A stretch of DNA of 64,000 nucleotides from Actinoplanes cyaneus (lineage in GTDB: Bacteria > Actinomycetota > Actinomycetes > Mycobacteriales > Micromonosporaceae), in assembly GCF_016862095.1 (NCBI RefSeq), contig NZ_BOMH01000027.1:62001-126000 (forward strand). The letters are read 5' to 3'. The position numbers and the translations under genes were made by a program. How positions within the stretch are numbered: the stretch's first letter is position 1; every line of letters starts with the position of its first letter. The notes under the pieces were generated by a model, which saw only the letters and a program-made list of their open reading frames with translations, was not told the DNA's origin and ran no database searches. Below are positions 40,544-48,510 of the stretch, piece after piece.

Positions 40544-41796
40544 CGCGGCCTGCGCTTGACGTAGCCGGGTTCGAACCGCTGCCGGTACGTGGTGTCGTCG
40601 CGCTCGGTGATGCCGCAGCGCAGGTAGTTCTCGTGCAGCCGGGCCAGCGCGTCCTGGTCCAGCGTCACGCCCAGCCCCGGCCGGTCGGGCACGGTCACCG
40701 CTCCCCCGGTGATCGGCAGCGGATCGGCGACCACGTCGACGCCGTCCTGCCACGGGGTGTGCGTGTCGGCGGCGTACGTCAGCACGGGGGTCGACGCGGC
40801 GAGGTGGACCATCGCGGCGAGGCTGATGCCGAGGTGGCTGTTGGAGTGCATGGAGACGCCGATCCCCCAGGTGCGGCAGATCGCGGCCAGCTCGGCGCAA
40901 GCGCGCAGGCCACCCCAGTAGTGGTGGTCGGCGAGCACCACCTGGACCGCGTTGCGCCGGACCGCCTCGGGCAGGTCGGCGAACGCGACTACGCACATGT
41001 TGGTGGCCAGCGGCATCGGGGCGAGCGCGGCGACCTCGGCCATGCCGGACAGCCCGCCGGTCGGGTCCTCCAGGTATTCGAGCAGGCCGTCGGTCTGCTC
41101 GGCGACCTTCACCGACGTCTCCGGGGTCCAGGCGGCGTTCGGGTCGAGCCGCAGCGGCAGGCCGGAGAACGCGTCGCGCAGCGCCCGGATCGCGGCGATC
41201 TCCTCGTCGGGCGGGAACACCCCGCCCTTGAGCTTGATCGACTGGAATCCGTAGCGGTCGATCAGGGTGCGGGCCTGGGCCACGATCCCGTCCGGGTCGA
41301 GCGCCGGACCCCAGCCGTCCGGGGCGGCGCCGGGATGACCGGCCCACTTGTAGAAGAGGTACGCCGAGAACGGCACCCGGTCGCGCACCTTCCCGCCGAG
41401 CAGGTCGTGGACCGGCCGCCCGATCGCCTGCCCCTGCAGGTCGAGCAGCGCCACCTCGAACGGCGCCACCACCTTGGCCAGGGTCTTCGCCGTGGTCGAC
41501 CCGCCGGTCAGCCCGTGCCGGTCCGGGACGTCCACCGCCCCGATCGCCCGCGCCACGGTGCGGACAAGTCCCGACAGATCGAAGATGTCCACGTTCTTCA
41601 GAGCCGCCGCCGCACGGGTCAGCAACGACAGGTGCGGCGCGTCGCCGTAGGTCTCCCCCAGCCCCACCGCGCCGTCGGCCGACCGGACCTGGACGATCGC
41701 GCGCAGAGCCCAGGGCTGGTGCACGCCGGCCGAGTTGAGCAGCGGCGGGTCGGGGAAGGCGACCGGGGTGACGGTCACCTCGCGTACACGACTCAT
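40537..41796 (-). CDS. gudD: Glucarate dehydratase (enolase superfamily)
   Basis: 419 residues, ATGA overlap with the permease gene. Enolase-superfamily barrel with GlucD signatures: capping domain GLGETYGDAPHLSLLTR, FEVALLDLQGQAIGRPV, base Lys in SIKLKGGVFPPDEEI (KxK), metal ligands in LRLDPNAAW (Asp/Asn), YLEDPTGG (Glu) and TNMCVVA, and the His of SMHSNSHLGISLAAM. It converts D-glucarate to 5-keto-4-deoxy-D-glucarate. The product is the substrate of the aldolase encoded at 47665; D-glucarate comes from uronate dehydrogenase (45840). Confidence 0.92.
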   Translation of the reverse strand: MSRVREVTVTPVAFPDPPLLNSAGVHQPWALRAIVQVRSADGAVGLGETYGDAPHLSLLTRAAAALKNVDIFDLSGLVRTVARAIGAVDVPDRHGLTGGSTTAKTLAKVVAPFEVALLDLQGQAIGRPVHDLLGGKVRDRVPFSAYLFYKWAGHPGAAPDGWGPALDPDGIVAQARTLIDRYGFQSIKLKGGVFPPDEEIAAIRALRDAFSGLPLRLDPNAAWTPETSVKVAEQTDGLLEYLEDPTGGLSGMAEVAALAPMPLATNMCVVAFADLPEAVRRNAVQVVLADHHYWGGLRACAELAAICRTWGIGVSMHSNSHLGISLAAMVHLAASTPVLTYAADTHTPWQDGVDVVADPLPITGGAVTVPDRPGLGVTLDQDALARLHENYLRCGITERDDTTYRQRFEPGYVKRRPRW

Positions 41797-42656
41797 CCTT
41801 TGATGGCTCCCGAGGTCAGGCCGCGCATGAATTGGCGCTGCAGGGCGAGGAAGACGACGACCGAGGGCAGCAGCGCGAGCAGCGCCGACGCGATCAGGAC
41901 GCCGGTGCCGACCTGCTCGTCGGCGCGCAGGCTGCGCAGTGCCAGGGCCAGGGTGAACTGGTCGGCGTCCTGGGCGACGAGCAGCGGCAGGATGTACTGG
42001 TCCCAGATCATCGTGAAGCCGAAGATGCCGAGCACGCCGAGCGCGGGACGGCACACCGGCAGGATCACCGACCAGAAGATCCGCAGGTCACCGGCGCCGT
42101 CGAGGCGGGCCGCCTCCTCCAGCTCGATCGGCACGTCGCGCATGAACTCGGTCATCACCAGGATCGCGAACGCCCACGCGCCGACCGGCACGATCATCCC
42201 GGCGAGTGTGCCGACCAGGTTGACGTGCACGACCGGGACGTCAGCGAGGACCAGCGACAACGGGATCGCCAGGATCTCCTCCGGCAGCATCATGGTCGAC
42301 AGGATCAGGAACAGGACCAGGCGTACGCCGGGAAAGCTCTTGCGGGCCAGCGCGTAGGCGGCGGTGACGCTGACCGAGATCTGCAGCAGCAGCCCGCCAC
42401 CGACGACGATCAGCGAGTTCGCGAGGTATCGCAGGACACCCTGGTCGACGGCGGTGCGGAAGTTGTCGAGCGTGAGGTCGTGCGGGATCAGCGACAGCTT
42501 CGTCGGGTCGGTGACCCGGCCGAACGCGCTGACCAGCAGCGCCAGCAGCGGCCCGGCGAAGACGAAGACCACCAGGGCGTACAGTCCGATCTTGATGATC
42601 CGGCCGAGCGGGCCGCGGACGGCGCCGAGCCCGAGCGCGGTGTCCAGTTGCCTCAT
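41793..42656 (-). CDS. Sugar ABC importer permease, MalG type
   Basis: 287 residues, six membrane helices, with the EAA loop ELEEAARLDGAGDLRIFWSVILPVCRPALG. The first helix is IIKIGLYALVVFVFAGPLLALLV; the C-terminus LQRQFMRGLTSGAIKG is the MalG-type ending. Overlaps the other permease gene (42653) and glucarate dehydratase by four bases each. With the MalF-type permease and binding lipoprotein it should import a glucuronate-containing sugar. No ATPase gene is in the window, so a shared MsiK-like ATPase is expected (inference). Confidence 0.93.
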   Translation of the reverse strand: MRQLDTALGLGAVRGPLGRIIKIGLYALVVFVFAGPLLALLVSAFGRVTDPTKLSLIPHDLTLDNFRTAVDQGVLRYLANSLIVVGGGLLLQISVSVTAAYALARKSFPGVRLVLFLILSTMMLPEEILAIPLSLVLADVPVVHVNLVGTLAGMIVPVGAWAFAILVMTEFMRDVPIELEEAARLDGAGDLRIFWSVILPVCRPALGVLGIFGFTMIWDQYILPLLVAQDADQFTLALALRSLRADEQVGTGVLIASALLALLPSVVVFLALQRQFMRGLTSGAIKG

Positions 42657-43564
42657 GCGCGCCGCCGCAACGACTGGGCCACGACGGTCAGCACGACCGT
42701 GGCGAGCAGCAGCAGCATCGAGCCGGCCGAGGCGATGCCGAGCTCGTTGCGTTCCAGCCCGAGCTTGTAGACCAGGGTCATCACCACCTCGGTGGAGCCG
42801 TTCGGCCCGCCGTTGGTGAGCAGGTAGATCTCGGTGAAGACGCGCAGCCCGCGGATCGCGGCCAGGGTGACGACGATGCCGAAGACCGGGCGCATCGCCG
42901 GGAACGCCACGTGCCAGAGGCGGCGCAGCGGACCGGCGCCGTCGGCGGCCGCCGCCTCGTAGAGCGTGCGGTCGACCCCTGCCAGGCCGGCGATGAAGAT
43001 CATCATGTCGTACGGGGCGCCGCGCCAGATCCCGACCGCCATCACCGACCACAGCGAGGTGTGCGGCGAGTCGAGGAACTGGCCGGGGCCGAGCCCGATC
43101 CAGCCGAGCACGGAGTTGAGCGCGCCGTCCGGGGCCGGGTGGTAGATGATCCGCCAGAGCGCGGCGACCACTGCCATCGCGGTGACCGTGGGCAGGAAGA
43201 CCGCGGTGCGCACGAACCACAGGTGCCGGGCGGTGCCCTCCAGCAGCAGTGCCAGGGCGAGGCCGACCACGATCGAGCCGATGGTCTCGCCGAGCGCGAG
43301 GACGATCGTGTGACCGGCAGCGGCCCGGAACGCGTCGTCGCCCAGGACGGCCCGGTAGTTGTCCAGCCCCACCCAGCGATCGCCGAGGTAGGGGCGGACC
43401 TCGTGGAAGCTCATGCTGATCGCCCGGGCCATCGGCACGAACTTGAACAGGGCGAAGAGCAGCAGGGCGGGGGCGAGCCAGAGCCAGGCGCCCAGGTGCC
43501 GCCGCCGGCGTCCCCGGCGCGCCGCCTGCGTCCGAGCCGGTGGCGCGGCCAGGGTCGCCGTCAT
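42653..43564 (-). CDS. Sugar ABC importer permease, MalF type
   Basis: 303 residues. Basic N-terminus (AARRGRRRRHLG) then six helices beginning WLWLAPALLLFALFKFVPMARAISMSFHEV. EAA loop: YEAAAADGAGPLRRLWHVAFPAMRPVFG. YLLTNGGPNGSTEVVMTLVYKLGLERNELG is the usual MalF-type segment. Coupled by four-base overlaps to the binding protein upstream and the MalG-type permease downstream. Confidence 0.94.
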   Translation of the reverse strand: MTATLAAPPARTQAARRGRRRRHLGAWLWLAPALLLFALFKFVPMARAISMSFHEVRPYLGDRWVGLDNYRAVLGDDAFRAAAGHTIVLALGETIGSIVVGLALALLLEGTARHLWFVRTAVFLPTVTAMAVVAALWRIIYHPAPDGALNSVLGWIGLGPGQFLDSPHTSLWSVMAVGIWRGAPYDMMIFIAGLAGVDRTLYEAAAADGAGPLRRLWHVAFPAMRPVFGIVVTLAAIRGLRVFTEIYLLTNGGPNGSTEVVMTLVYKLGLERNELGIASAGSMLLLLATVVLTVVAQSLRRRA

Positions 43565-44883
43565 GCTCCGGCTCCCTGCTTGGTCAGCTCGTCGGTGAAC
43601 GTGCGGGCGAGCTTGCCCAGAGCGGCCTTCGGGTCCGAGGTGCAGTCGGCGACCAGCGCGTTCAGGGTGTCGGCGGAAGCCTGGCGGAACGGGGTCCAGT
43701 CCGGCACCACCGGGGCGTAGCGGGCGCCGTTCTGATAGATGCCGGCGAACAGTTGCCAGCGGGTGTCCTTGCGGACCGTGGCCATGTCGACCTTCGTGTT
43801 GACCGGCAGGCGGACGACGTTGCCGTCGGTGTCACCGGCCATGCCGAGCGTCTGACCCTCGACGGACGTCGCGTACTCGGCGAACCTGGTCTGCCCGGAC
43901 GGGTTGGCGGAGCCGGCCATCAGGTAGACGTTCTCCCCCTCGGCCAGCGAGACGCTCTTGCCGCCGGGGCCGGGCGGGAGCGCGACGACCTCGTACTTGT
44001 CCTTGCCGAGGTTCTTGTCGAAACGCGCCATGTTGTACGGCCCGGTCAGGTAGATGCCGCCCTTGCCGGTCTCGAACAGGGGGTGGGCCTGGGTGGTCTC
44101 GGCCGTGACCGAGCCGGGGACCACGCTCTTGTCGGTGCAGAACTGCTTCTGGAACTCCTGGGCGGCGGCCAGCGACCCGGGGCTGTCGATCGCCGGCGTC
44201 AGTTTGCCGGGCTCGCCGGTGAGGAAGTCGCCGCCGGCCGAGAAGAGGAAACTCGCGAAGTACCAGGAGGTGTAGCCGCGCTTGGTCGAGGCCGGGATCA
44301 CGTACCCGTAGGTGTCGGGTTTGCCGTTGGCGTCGGGGTCCCCGGTGGTGAACGCGGTGGCCAGGGCGTCCATCTCGGCCCAGGTCGCCGGGAGCGGCTT
44401 GCCCAGCTTCTCGCGCCAGTCCTTGCGGATGAAGAGAGCGAAGGACTGCGCCGAGAACGGCACGCCGTAGATCTTGCCGTCCGCACCGGTCGCGGCCTGC
44501 CACGACGCGGGGGTCAGATCGGCCTGCCCGGCCAGGCTCGCCCTGTCGACCGGGCGGACCAGGCCCTGCTTGACCAGGCCACCGAGCCGGTCGGTGTCGT
44601 TGATGACGACGTCCGGCAGCTTCTTCTGCGCGGCCGCCTGCTGCAGCTTGGTCTCGAAGTCGTCGAAGAGCGCGGTGACGTGCGCGGGCACCCCGGTCTT
44701 GGCGGTGAACGCGGCGGCCAGCTGCTGATCGGTCTTCTCGGTGCTGGAGCCGGGCGGTTTGCGGACCCAGATCTGCAGCTCGGCCTTGGGATCGGTCTTC
44801 GGGCTGTCGCTGCCGCACGCCACCAGGCAGCCGGCCGTGACGACGGCGGTCACCGCCATGGCGAGCACTCCCCGACCAGTCAC
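43561..44883 (-). CDS. Sugar ABC importer solute-binding lipoprotein
   Basis: 440 residues from a GTG at 44883 with an AGGAGG site. A lipoprotein signal with LVAC lipobox (AVTAVVTAGCLVACGSDS) is followed by an extracytoplasmic solute-binding protein family 1 fold: ELQIWVRKPPGSSTEKTDQQLAAAFTAKTGVPAHV, GKIYGVPFSAQSFALFIRKDW, TWAEMDALATAFTT, FETGKGGIYLTGPYNMARF. First gene of the importer/catabolic operon. An IclR-type operator-like motif lies immediately upstream of the ribosome-binding site. Predicted ligand: glucuronate or glucuronide oligosaccharide (inference). Confidence 0.93.
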   Translation of the reverse strand: MTGRGVLAMAVTAVVTAGCLVACGSDSPKTDPKAELQIWVRKPPGSSTEKTDQQLAAAFTAKTGVPAHVTALFDDFETKLQQAAAQKKLPDVVINDTDRLGGLVKQGLVRPVDRASLAGQADLTPASWQAATGADGKIYGVPFSAQSFALFIRKDWREKLGKPLPATWAEMDALATAFTTGDPDANGKPDTYGYVIPASTKRGYTSWYFASFLFSAGGDFLTGEPGKLTPAIDSPGSLAAAQEFQKQFCTDKSVVPGSVTAETTQAHPLFETGKGGIYLTGPYNMARFDKNLGKDKYEVVALPPGPGGKSVSLAEGENVYLMAGSANPSGQTRFAEYATSVEGQTLGMAGDTDGNVVRLPVNTKVDMATVRKDTRWQLFAGIYQNGARYAPVVPDWTPFRQASADTLNALVADCTSDPKAALGKLARTFTDELTKQGAGA

Positions 44884-44896
44884 GCGACTGCCTCCT

Positions 44897-44913
44897 GTCT
44901 ACATATGTGGACG
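44897..44913 (-). promoter_or_regulatory. Operator-like 16-bp site before the importer operon
   Basis: TCTACATATGTGGACG at 44898-44913 is identical to the site at 46780-46795. The surrounding 44897-44912 is an imperfect palindrome GTC(T)ACATATGT(G)GAC. It lies between the promoter region and the AGGAGG site of the binding-protein gene, and 97 bases before the divergent IclR gene. Confidence 0.7.
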
Positions 44914-45009
44914 CGTGCTTCGTTTGTGTCACGCGAGTAGGGACAAGCTAGCCGCCGGTATGATGACCGTCAACACTCTGGAAACAATCCTTCGTGATGG
45001 TGGGTATCA

Positions 45010-45807
45010 ATGCCGCAGGTGGTGGACGGATCTACATCGGCCAATGACGTCTCGCCGGTGAAATCGGCCGAGCGCACCGTGCGGATCCTCGAGACGCTCG
45101 CCGCGTCACCGACCCGGCTCACCCTCACCGAGCTGCAGGAACGGATGGGTTACCCACGGTCGAGCCTGCACGCCCTGGTGCGGACGCTGCGCGACCTCAA
45201 ATGGGTCGAGGCGGACGAGACCGGCTCGGCGTTCGGGGTGGGGCCGCACGCGCTGCTCTCCGGCACGGCGTACCTGGATCGGGACCCGGCGCTGCGGTTC
45301 GCCCAGGAGACCATCGAGGACCTGCGTGGCGAGATCGGCTACACGATCCACTACGCCCGGCGCGACGACGCGCACGTGCTCTACCTGGCCAGCCGGGAGG
45401 CCCGGGACTCGGCCGGGCGGGTGTCGCGGGTGGGCCGCCGGCTGCCGGCCCACGTCACCGGGCTCGGGCAGGCGCTGCTGGCCGAGCTGACCGAGAGCGA
45501 GGTCGACACCCTGCTGCCGGCGACGCTGGAAGGGCTGCGACCGGCCACCATCACCAGCCGTTCCGCGCTGCACGCCGAGCTCGACACGGTGCGCAAACGG
45601 GGCTGGGCGTTCGAGCGGGAGCAGAACACCGAGGGTGTGGCCTGCGTGGCGGTCGCGGTCGGCTACCGGATCCCGGCAACCGACGCGGTGTCCTGCTCGA
45701 TGCCGGCGGACCGGGCCACCCCCGAGCACGTACGGCAGGTGGCCGACGCGGTGACCCGGCACGTCACCGACCTCGCCCGCACGTTGCGCCGCGAGGGGAT
45801 CCGCTAG
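45010..45807 (+). CDS. IclR-family transcriptional regulator of the uronate locus
   Basis: 265 residues. Winged-helix domain: SAERTVRILETLAASPTRLTLTELQERMGYPRSSLHALVRTLRDLKWVE. IclR effector domain: HYARRDDAHVLYLASRE, LPAHVTGLGQALLAELTESEVDTLLP, GWAFEREQNTEGVACVAVAVGYR. Divergent from the importer operon and upstream of the uronate dehydrogenase, reductase and aldolase genes. Two identical 16-bp sites flank it and are its probable operators. Such regulators usually respond to a pathway intermediate such as a keto-deoxy sugar acid (inference). Confidence 0.92.
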   Translation: MPQVVDGSTSANDVSPVKSAERTVRILETLAASPTRLTLTELQERMGYPRSSLHALVRTLRDLKWVEADETGSAFGVGPHALLSGTAYLDRDPALRFAQETIEDLRGEIGYTIHYARRDDAHVLYLASREARDSAGRVSRVGRRLPAHVTGLGQALLAELTESEVDTLLPATLEGLRPATITSRSALHAELDTVRKRGWAFEREQNTEGVACVAVAVGYRIPATDAVSCSMPADRATPEHVRQVADAVTRHVTDLARTLRREGIR

Positions 45808-45839
45808 GCGCTCGACGTGGCCGCACCACGGAACACCGC

Positions 45840-46661
45840 CTAGCCCATGCGCTGGGCGAGGGGCCAGTCGCACCACCAGGCGCCGACGCGGGTGAGCTCC
45901 GGGTCGTGCTCGAAGTCGGGCTCGCCGAACTCGGCGATGCGCTCGGCCGCGTACACCTCGGCGTCGTCCTTCGGGTGGTAGCCGATCGCCTCGCCCTCGG
46001 CGAGAGACCACCAGCGACGGGTGTTGCGGCTGACGCCCCAGACGATCCGGAAGCCCGGGCTCGGCGCGGAGAGGCACGCCTCGACCAGGCGCGCGCCGTC
46101 GTCCAGGGACAGCCAGGTGGCCAGGCCTCGGTTCTGCGGCGGGGTGGCGAACCACAGCCCGATCCGGACGCAGATCACGTCGAGGCCGAACCGGTCGGCG
46201 TAGAGGCCGGCCAGTGACTCCACGGCCGCCTTGCTCCAGCCGTACAGCGAGTCGGGGCGGGGCGGCACGCCGGCCGGCAACCCGTCCGGATAGGTGTCGT
46301 CGTCGCGCACGTGGAACCCGGCGGCGTGTGACGACGACGCCAGCACGATCCGGGTGACGCCCTCCCGGCGGGCCGCCTCCAGCAGGTGGTACGTCCCGAG
46401 AGCGTTGGCGCGCAGCACCTCGCCGGCGTCCGCCTCCTTGCTCTGCCCGCCCAGGTGGACGATCGCGTCGACGCCCCGGCAGGCGGCCGCGACCGCGTCC
46501 GGGTCGGTGAGCGAGCCGAGCACCACCTCCTCGGCGCCCGCGCCCTCGATCCCGGCCGGGCGGACCACGTCGAACAGCCGCAGCACGCGCCCGGTGGCGG
46601 CGAGCCGGGTCCGCAGCGACGTGGCGACCTTTCCGGCGCCGCCGGTGACCAGGATGCGCAT
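45840..46661 (-). CDS. udh: Uronate dehydrogenase (NAD-dependent SDR)
   Basis: 273 residues; ATG at 46661 with GGGAGG upstream. The Rossmann motif is MRILVTGGAGKVATSLRTRL, the catalytic region SSSHAAGFHV, and YGWSKAAVESLAGLYADRFGLDVICVRIG has the Tyr-x-x-x-Lys dyad. IVWGVSRNTRRWWSLAEGEAIGYHPKDDAE matches uronate dehydrogenases. It oxidises D-glucuronate or D-galacturonate to the aldarolactone, feeding glucarate dehydratase. Encoded on the minus strand, divergent from the reductase gene; the 125-base intergenic region holds the operator-promoter. Confidence 0.88.
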   Translation of the reverse strand: MRILVTGGAGKVATSLRTRLAATGRVLRLFDVVRPAGIEGAGAEEVVLGSLTDPDAVAAACRGVDAIVHLGGQSKEADAGEVLRANALGTYHLLEAARREGVTRIVLASSSHAAGFHVRDDDTYPDGLPAGVPPRPDSLYGWSKAAVESLAGLYADRFGLDVICVRIGLWFATPPQNRGLATWLSLDDGARLVEACLSAPSPGFRIVWGVSRNTRRWWSLAEGEAIGYHPKDDAEVYAAERIAEFGEPDFEHDPELTRVGAWWCDWPLAQRMG

Positions 46662-46723
46662 CGAAACCTCCCGCTGTGTCGGTCGGCGCGAGCCTAACAG
46701 ACATCCTCGTACGTAAATGAAGC

Positions 46724-46795
46724 TTGACCGACGCAAAGAGGCTTCCTATGTTGGTCTGCATCCAACTACAGGATAGGCATCTACATATGTGGACG
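46724..46795 (+). promoter_or_regulatory. Promoter and start-codon-spanning operator of the reductase gene
   Basis: TTGACC (46724-46729), 17 bases, TATGTT (46747-46752) form a good promoter. A leader of roughly 27 nt follows, with AGGATAGG, then TCTACATATGTGGACG at 46780-46795, identical to the site before the importer operon. The ATG start at 46787 lies inside this site, so a bound repressor would act as a roadblock just downstream of the transcription start. Confidence 0.68.
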
Positions 46796-47668
46796 ATCGG
46801 CTTCATCGGTCTCGGCGTGATGGGCGCGCCGATGGCCGACAACCTGGTGAAGGCCGGCTTCGACGTGGCCGGCCACACCCGGCGCGCGGGCGGCACCGAC
46901 CGGCTGGTCGCCGCGGGTGGCCGGCACGCCGACTCGATCGCGGACGCCGTCCGGGGCGCCGACGTGGTGATCACGATGCTGCCCGACTCCCCCGACGTGG
47001 AGTCGGTCCTGCTCGGCCCGGAGGGAGCGATCCGGCACGCCGCTCCGGGCACGCTGATCATCGACATGAGCACCGTCGCGCCGCGGACCGCCCAGCGGGT
47101 CGCGACAGCGGCCGGCGCCGCGAGCATGCAGGCGCTCGACGCCCCGGTCTCCGGCGGTGAGCGGGGCGCGATCGAGGCCGTACTGTCGATCATGGTGGGT
47201 GGCGCGGCGGTCGCGTTCGAGCGGGCCCGGCCGGTCTTCGAGGCGCTCGGCACCACCGTCGTGCACGTCGGCCCGGCCGGCGCCGGCCAGCTCGTCAAAG
47301 CCGCCAACCAACTGGTCGTGGGCGGCACGATCGAGCTGGTCGCCGAGGCGATCGTGCTGCTGGAGGCGAGCGGCGTCGACCCGGCCCCAGCGCTCCGGGT
47401 GCTCGGCGGCGGCCTGGCCGGCAGCACGGTCCTGGACCGCAAGGGCGACGCGATGCTGAACCGGCGCTTCGAGCCCGGCTTCCGGGTCGACCTGCACCAC
47501 AAGGACCTGGGCATCGTGCTGGACGCGGCCCGCGCCGCGAAGGTGGCGATGCCGGTCGGCGAGCTGGTCGCCCAGCTGGTCGAGGCGGTCCGCGACGCCG
47601 GTTACGGCGACCTCGACCACGGCGTGCTGCTGCGCGGCGTCGAGCAGCTCTCGGGCCGCAACCGGTGA
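46787..47668 (+). CDS. garR: Tartronate semialdehyde reductase (2-hydroxy-3-oxopropionate reductase-like)
   Basis: 293 residues. Beta-hydroxyacid dehydrogenase family: N-terminal Rossmann IGFIGLGVMGAPMADNLVKAGFDVAGHTR, substrate motif DAPVSGGERGAIEAVLSIMVGG, catalytic Lys in GAGQLVKAANQLVVGGTIEL, and FEPGFRVDLHHKDLGIVLDAA. It reduces tartronate semialdehyde to D-glycerate with NAD(P)H. An upstream ATG at 46724 overlaps the promoter and is rejected. It overlaps the aldolase gene by four bases (GTGA), fitting consecutive steps. Confidence 0.87.
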   Translation: MWTIGFIGLGVMGAPMADNLVKAGFDVAGHTRRAGGTDRLVAAGGRHADSIADAVRGADVVITMLPDSPDVESVLLGPEGAIRHAAPGTLIIDMSTVAPRTAQRVATAAGAASMQALDAPVSGGERGAIEAVLSIMVGGAAVAFERARPVFEALGTTVVHVGPAGAGQLVKAANQLVVGGTIELVAEAIVLLEASGVDPAPALRVLGGGLAGSTVLDRKGDAMLNRRFEPGFRVDLHHKDLGIVLDAARAAKVAMPVGELVAQLVEAVRDAGYGDLDHGVLLRGVEQLSGRNR

Positions 47669-48429
47669 GCGGCCTGCGAGCCCGGCTGGCCGCCGGCGAC
47701 ACCCTGTTCGGCACGTTCCTGGGCCTCGGCTCGCCGCTGGCCACCGAGGCGTGCGCGGTGGCCGGCTTCGACTGGCTGCTGGTCGACCTCGAGCACGGCG
47801 GCGGCGACGAGCAGGCGCTGCTGCACCAGCAACTGGCCGGCGAGGCGCGCCGGGTCCCGATGCTGGCCCGGGTCGAGTCGGCCGAGCGGATCCGCACCGG
47901 GCGCCTGCTCGACACCGGCGTGTCCGGGGTGATGTTCCCGCGCCTGGACTCGGTCGAGGAGGTGCGTGCGGCGGTCCGCCACCTGCGCTACCCGCCGGAG
48001 GGTGACCGCGGCGTCGCCACCTACAACCGGGTGTACGACTTCGGCCTGCGCCCGGAAGGACTGGGCACCGCGAACGACGGCGTGGTCGGGATCGTGCAGA
48101 TCGAGAGCCGCGGCGCCCTGCGCGCCACCGCCGAGATCGCCGCGGTGCCCGGCGTGGACGTGCTCTTCGTCGGCCCGCGTGACCTCTCCACCGACCTGGG
48201 GTGCGCCGGGCGGTTCGAGGCCGCGGAGTTCACGGCGGCGCTCGACCAGGTGCTCTCCGCCGCCAAGAACGCCGGGATCGCCGCCGGGATCCTGGCCGGC
48301 GACCCACGGCAGGCGGCCGCTTACACCGCGCTCGGGTTCCGGTTCGTCGGCGTCGGCTCGGACGCGTCGCTGCTGGCCCGCGCCGCCTCCGACGCCGTCG
48401 GTCACCTGCGCGGGACGATCGCGACGTAG
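47665..48429 (+). CDS. garL: HpcH/HpaI-type aldolase, probable 5-keto-4-deoxyglucarate aldolase
   Basis: 254 residues from GTG 47665. Class II pyruvate-aldolase TIM barrel: GTFLGLGSPLATEACAVAGFDWLLVDLEHGGG, base/metal region DLEHG, VPMLARVESAERIRTGRLLDTGVSGVMFPRLDSVEE, metal ligand Glu in GIVQIESRGAL and PGVDVLFVGPRDLSTDLG. It cleaves 5-keto-4-deoxy-D-glucarate to pyruvate and tartronate semialdehyde, which the coupled reductase consumes. Related family members act on hydroxy-oxo-heptanedioate or rhamnonate; context supports glucarate. Glycerate kinase, the next step, is not in the window. Confidence 0.85.
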   Translation: MSGLRARLAAGDTLFGTFLGLGSPLATEACAVAGFDWLLVDLEHGGGDEQALLHQQLAGEARRVPMLARVESAERIRTGRLLDTGVSGVMFPRLDSVEEVRAAVRHLRYPPEGDRGVATYNRVYDFGLRPEGLGTANDGVVGIVQIESRGALRATAEIAAVPGVDVLFVGPRDLSTDLGCAGRFEAAEFTAALDQVLSAAKNAGIAAGILAGDPRQAAAYTALGFRFVGVGSDASLLARAASDAVGHLRGTIAT

Positions 48430-48510
48430 ACCGCCACGCCGTTGCGCTCTGCCGGGGCGGGGATCAACCGCGCGGCACGGTCCCGGAGTAGACCGCCGCG
48501 TCGTTGCCGG
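48430..48510 (-). repeat. Two degenerate copies of the downstream gene's 3' end
   Basis: Read on the minus strand, 48471-48500 encodes LTGNDAAVYSGTVPR and 48418-48448 encodes ERNGVAVYVAIVPR. Both resemble the true C-terminus of the 48511-49224 gene (LTGSRSANTVYVATVPRG). The more distal copy overlaps the last codons of the convergent aldolase gene. Confidence 0.7.
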
